From NCBI GenBank assembly GCA_003489345.1, contig DNIT01000053.1, positions 1 to 16,676 of the forward strand: a stretch of DNA of 16,676 bases, in the 5' to 3' direction. Position numbers and translations under genes: made by a program. The DNA comes from Pelotomaculum sp. GTDB taxonomy: Bacteria > Bacillota > Desulfotomaculia > Desulfotomaculales > Pelotomaculaceae. Of the stretch, positions 14,175 through 16,676 are shown piece after piece. Below the pieces are notes generated by a model. The model saw nothing but the letters and a program-made list of their open reading frames with translations, was not told the origin of the DNA and did no database searches. Each line of letters opens with the position of its first letter. Within the stretch, counting starts at the first letter, position 1.

Positions 14175-14852
14175 TTAAATTTTTGCTTTAGCCTGATAGA
14201 AAAGCTTGCCTTCCGTGTCAAGGCTGGCAAACAGGACATCCTTGAAACTATTGATACCAAATTTTTCTAATTCCGACTTGAGCCAGACGGAGTCAAGCCG
14301 GGCCTTCTGCAAATTCTTATCCATTATCTGACCGTCAATTACCAAAGTTAGGGGCAACCCCTCATACTGTGTGGGCAAATTTAAATCCTGGGGAACCAAC
14401 GGCCTTTTTTGTGATTTTGGAATAACGCTCAAATGCCCCGAGGTTTCCAGGATGGCAAATTCAACATCGGAAATATTGGGAAAGTTTTTGGACCTCAACT
14501 CTTCCAGCAGATCGTTTATGTTAAAGCGCGCTCTCTGCAGTTCTTTTTCTATTATTTTGCCGCCTTCGATTAAAACAACCGGCGTACCGCAGATAACCCC
14601 CCTGGCTTTCACGTTTTTCAAGGAAATATAGGACAGGGTAACTTCAGCCACCAATAGAGTCAGGATTGGCAAAAGCCCGCTTAAAAGCGGAATGCCGATG
14701 TTCTCCATGGGGATAGCAGCCAGCTCGGAGAGCATGATTATAATTACGAGTTCGTAAGGCTGCAGCTGCCCGATTTGCCTCTTGCCCATGAGCCTTAAGG
14801 CTACTACTACCACGGTAAATAAAATAAGAGTGCGAATAATCGTTAAGATCAT
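14175..14852 (-). CDS. DUF421 (YetF-like) membrane protein
   Basis: A 225-residue protein with three membrane segments (about 3-22, 34-50 and 56-78) and a soluble C-terminal region of two similar halves. The family marks are RLMGKRQIGQLQPYELV (20-36) and, in the soluble part, GTPVVLIEGGKIIEKELQRARFNINDLLEELR and its echo TLVIDGQIMDKNLQKARLDSVWLKSELEKFG. Bacillus relatives (YetF, YdfS) are membrane proteins that have been connected with spore properties; a sporulation link here is only an inference. The ribosome site is weak (GGGA about 7 nt before the ATG). It is the first gene of a pair with DUF4363. Confidence 0.9.
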   Translation of the reverse strand: MILTIIRTLILFTVVVVALRLMGKRQIGQLQPYELVIIIMLSELAAIPMENIGIPLLSGLLPILTLLVAEVTLSYISLKNVKARGVICGTPVVLIEGGKIIEKELQRARFNINDLLEELRSKNFPNISDVEFAILETSGHLSVIPKSQKRPLVPQDLNLPTQYEGLPLTLVIDGQIMDKNLQKARLDSVWLKSELEKFGINSFKDVLFASLDTEGKLFYQAKAKI

Positions 14853-14919
14853 TTTGCCGTCCCAGCTAAAGGATTGTTAAAACGTATTATTCCCACCGCT
14901 ATTAATTATATGAATTTCG

Positions 14920-15138
14920 TTATTTGCGTCTCTTGAAGAAACCCAGACTGAGCGGGATAACGTTGGTCAAGCTGGGGGCGGGATCCGCATAATAAAGAAG
15001 TTTATTGCACTTCTGGCACAAGTAGATCTCTTTCTTTTCTTCGGGGATCCGGATGGCCAATTCACCGCACACGCACCTGGCCTCATGTCCCTGTTCTTGA
15101 TTTTTTTTAGCCTTAAGCTTGCCAAACAGGTCCAGCAT
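14920..15138 (-). CDS. zinc-ribbon miniprotein, function unknown
   Basis: A 72-residue basic protein with four cysteines in a treble/zinc-ribbon spacing: RCVCGE and, 18 residues on, YLCQKCNKLLYY. The N-terminus (MLDLFGKLKAKKNQ) and C-terminus (LGFFKRRK) are Lys/Arg-rich, suggesting nucleic-acid or membrane contact. ATG 15138 is chosen because AGGGGG lies 9 nt upstream; a GTG at 15147 overlaps that site. A TATAAT is 39 nt upstream, so it may have its own promoter. No family name recognised. Confidence 0.7.
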   Translation of the reverse strand: MLDLFGKLKAKKNQEQGHEARCVCGELAIRIPEEKKEIYLCQKCNKLLYYADPAPSLTNVIPLSLGFFKRRK

Positions 15139-15176
15139 ATAAAACACCCCCTAAAGATACCTATGTATGATTTATC

Positions 15177-15182
15177 ATTATA
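15177..15182 (-). promoter_or_regulatory. candidate -10 box of the zinc-ribbon gene
   Basis: A perfect TATAAT on the minus strand lies 39 nt before the ATG at 15138, just after the ferritin-fold gene ends. No good -35 is seen 17 nt upstream. ATGAT/ATCAT inverted arms (15167-15178) lie directly beside it. Confidence 0.35.
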
Positions 15183-15203
15183 CAAAAAATACTTCAAATA
15201 TCT

Positions 15204-15707
15204 TCAGATTTCCTCATAGTAACTTCTTAACTCCATCAAATGCATTTTTTCTTCCTCAATTAAACTGTACAGCAACTTGCGTCCATGCTCCGAACGGGTG
15301 CGCGACAATAGTTCATGATAGAGTAAAATGGCGTCCTTTTCAGCCTGCACCCCGATGGCCAGGGCATCCTTCATGGTTTCAACTTTCCGGTTAGGCTGTC
15401 CCGGTTTCACATCCACGGGAAAGAGATTTTCCTGCATCAAAGCGTTAAGATAATCCGCGACCTCCGGCTCAAGAAATTCGTCGTGATCATAACACACCAG
15501 GAGCTTTTCAAAAACCTTTAAGTGTTCCTTTTCTTCATCAGCAAGTTTTATAAATATCTGCCTGATCCGTTCATCTTCCGTCATGCCGGCCATGGCGCTG
15601 TAAAACCTGAAGCCCTTTTCCTCTATGCGCATGGCGCCCCTGGCTATTTCGCTGATTTTGGACGGTCCCACCCGGATACCTCCCAAGTTTTGATATGGTA
15701 TATTCAT
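15204..15707 (-). CDS. rubrerythrin-like ferritin-fold diiron protein
   Basis: A 167-residue four-helix-bundle protein with the two-fold E...ExxH diiron pattern: Glu29/30 in RIEEKGFRFYSAM, ExxH in DEEKEHLKVFE (Glu59, His62), Glu123 in QAEKDAILLYHELL, and ExxH in IEEEKMHLMEL (Glu153, His156). It lacks the C-terminal rubredoxin domain of true rubrerythrin. Such proteins in anaerobes reduce peroxide or handle iron. The start ATG 15707 has AGGA 10 nt upstream; a GTG at 15713, with 4-nt spacing, would add two residues. It lies 61 nt after the unrecognised gene upstream, and 65 nt before the zinc-ribbon gene. The fold and metal site are clear; the exact substrate is not. Confidence 0.9.
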   Translation of the reverse strand: MNIPYQNLGGIRVGPSKISEIARGAMRIEEKGFRFYSAMAGMTEDERIRQIFIKLADEEKEHLKVFEKLLVCYDHDEFLEPEVADYLNALMQENLFPVDVKPGQPNRKVETMKDALAIGVQAEKDAILLYHELLSRTRSEHGRKLLYSLIEEEKMHLMELRSYYEEI

Positions 15708-15768
15708 TTCCACTATTTCCTTTCCTATCCGTCCGCCGAAAGGTTAAACGAACGTAAAAGAAACGAGG

Positions 15769-16275
15769 TTAGTGCAAATTCCCCTTTGAAATGAAGTTGT
15801 CCCGCAGGATTTCAAGCAACTGCGCCAGCTTGATATTGCTTTTGCTATACATGGCTTGATCGGCCACTTTACTGGACAGTTCTCCCATGCCCCGGCCCGC
15901 GTCGCGTACCAGCAAGGCCCTGGGCCGGAATCTCCCCATCTTATCCATCCCGGCTGCAATGCCTTCCTCAATCAGACGCCAGTCCGTCATCAGGACAACA
16001 TGGCTGCGTCTGGTTATAACCGGCAGGTACTCCCACATGTCCAGTGTAAAGCCGATGGAAACCACATCTTCTCCGTCCCAGCCAATCTCCAGGGTAACCA
16101 TATATTGATCATCATTGAGCAGTGTTAATTCCCAGCTAAACCAGTAATTTATTTCCTCGCCTTCGTGGAAGCGATTAAACAACACCGATAAATCCCGCTC
16201 CAGGGCCGGTACCACCAGAATTACAGCCTGCTCTGTCTCCCCAATAAATTCGGGAATGGCTATTTCTTTATACAT
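15769..16275 (-). CDS. conserved-looking hypothetical protein
   Basis: A 168-residue soluble acidic protein with no signal peptide or membrane helix. Visible features are an N-terminal alpha/beta half (IPEFIGETEQAVILVVPALE; WFSWELTLLNDDQYMVTLEI) and a central DMWEYLPVITRRSHVVLMTDW. The C-terminal half is more basic: RFRPRALLVRDAGRGM, then helical KLAQLLEILRDNFISKGNLH. ATG 16275 is preferred over 16305 because GGGGGTAGGGG lies just before it and the extra ten residues look like translated ribosome site. I do not recognise the family. It precedes the ferritin-fold gene on the same strand. Confidence 0.7.
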   Translation of the reverse strand: MYKEIAIPEFIGETEQAVILVVPALERDLSVLFNRFHEGEEINYWFSWELTLLNDDQYMVTLEIGWDGEDVVSIGFTLDMWEYLPVITRRSHVVLMTDWRLIEEGIAAGMDKMGRFRPRALLVRDAGRGMGELSSKVADQAMYSKSNIKLAQLLEILRDNFISKGNLH

Positions 16276-16435
16276 ACCCCTACCCCCATGCAATAATGCG
16301 GTCACATATAAGTTCTCGGCTCAAAATACAATTCCTGTCTAAAATTAAAAATTTTTGCTCCTGCCTGTAACAGCTGTGTAAATGAATTACCACCTGCATT
16401 TTTGGGGTACGCTCCGTATGCTGAACACTTATTTT

Positions 16436-16676
16436 TCAGGGTGATTGACCTTTGCCATAAAATCCTTTTTTTAGCCGGAGCAGCACCTGCCCGGCTGCCC
16501 CGGCCAGTTGGCGGTAACCTTTCTGGTTGGGATGAGCCCCGTCCGTAAAGTAATGCGGGTTACCCTTGCCGGTTTGGGGATCCAGCATGGGCGTGTAAAA
16601 ATCCAGCGCCGGGAGTCGCTCCTGCTCTGCAAATGACTTGACCCAACAGCCGATAGTTGCCATTGCTTCTGCCAAT
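16436..16676 (-). CDS. SGNH/GDSL-type hydrolase, C-terminal part (cut by window edge)
   Basis: Only the last 80 codons are visible; the start lies beyond the right end. The sequence ALDFYTPMLDPQTGKGNP followed by YFTDGAHPNQKGYRQLA is the block-V region of SGNH hydrolases, with the catalytic pair Asp and His in DGAHPNQKGY. The upstream part (WVKSFAEQERLPALDFYTPM) fits the helix and strand before it. These enzymes are lysophospholipases, esterases or carbohydrate deacetylases. Whether this one is secreted cannot be told because its N-terminus is missing. It ends 160 nt before the next gene on the same strand. Confidence 0.85.
   Translation of the reverse strand, partial: LAEAMATIGCWVKSFAEQERLPALDFYTPMLDPQTGKGNPHYFTDGAHPNQKGYRQLAGAAGQVLLRLKKGFYGKGQSP

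Overview
The window looks like chromosomal DNA of a low-to-mid GC, Gram-positive, probably spore-forming member of the Clostridia (Peptococcaceae/Desulfotomaculum-Pelotomaculum type). This is judged from the protein families present: a YndM-like DUF2512 protein, the DUF421/DUF4363 pair, DUF6485, a MacAB/YknXYZ-type efflux system and a large BTAD regulator. Ribosome binding sites are strong AGGAG/GGGGG types. No rRNA, tRNA, CRISPR array or intact insertion sequence was seen.

Layout. (1) 1-267, minus strand: the start of a secreted surface protein with a signal peptide, cut by the window edge. (2) 268-680: a divergent regulatory region with a 5'-leader hairpin and a clear minus-strand intrinsic terminator. 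(3) 681-4016, plus: a 1111-residue regulator with an N-terminal STAND/MalT-like ATPase, a helical-repeat middle, and a C-terminal winged helix plus BTAD. (4) 4123-4728, plus: an AT-rich five-helix membrane protein, convergent with an O6-alkylguanine-DNA methyltransferase gene (4801-5340, minus). (5) 5521-7024, minus: a compact transcription unit with a sigma-A promoter, a perfect palindrome over the start site, a peroxidase-like gene, the arsenosugar radical SAM gene arsS, and a perfect terminator. (6) 7281-11025, minus: a MacA-type adaptor, MacB-type ATPase and MacB-type permease, then a small Cys-rich DUF6485 protein. The 5' leader of macA carries a 28-codon reading frame that looks like the start of a response regulator. 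(7) 11319-11690, plus: DUF2512 membrane protein, followed by a decayed, frameshifted Hsp20 fragment. (8) 12243-16676, minus: small lipoprotein, cation diffusion facilitator with a possible Fur-type operator, DUF4363 and DUF421, a zinc-ribbon miniprotein, a rubrerythrin-like ferritin-fold protein, an unrecognised 168-residue protein, and the C-terminal end of an SGNH/GDSL hydrolase that runs off the right edge.

How the parts fit. The best-defined functional unit is the arsenic-related operon: the two gene products are known genomic partners, and the promoter/operator architecture is that expected for ArsR-type repression, although neither an ArsR nor the ArsM methyltransferase is in the window. 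The Mac-like genes form one efflux operon. The right third is a run of small envelope, metal and oxidative-stress functions rather than one pathway. No wholly new multi-gene system is evident. The points most worth following are the reversed domain order of the BTAD regulator, the orphan minus-strand terminator beside it, the operator of the arsS unit, the response-regulator-like leader ORF, and the Hsp20 relic.
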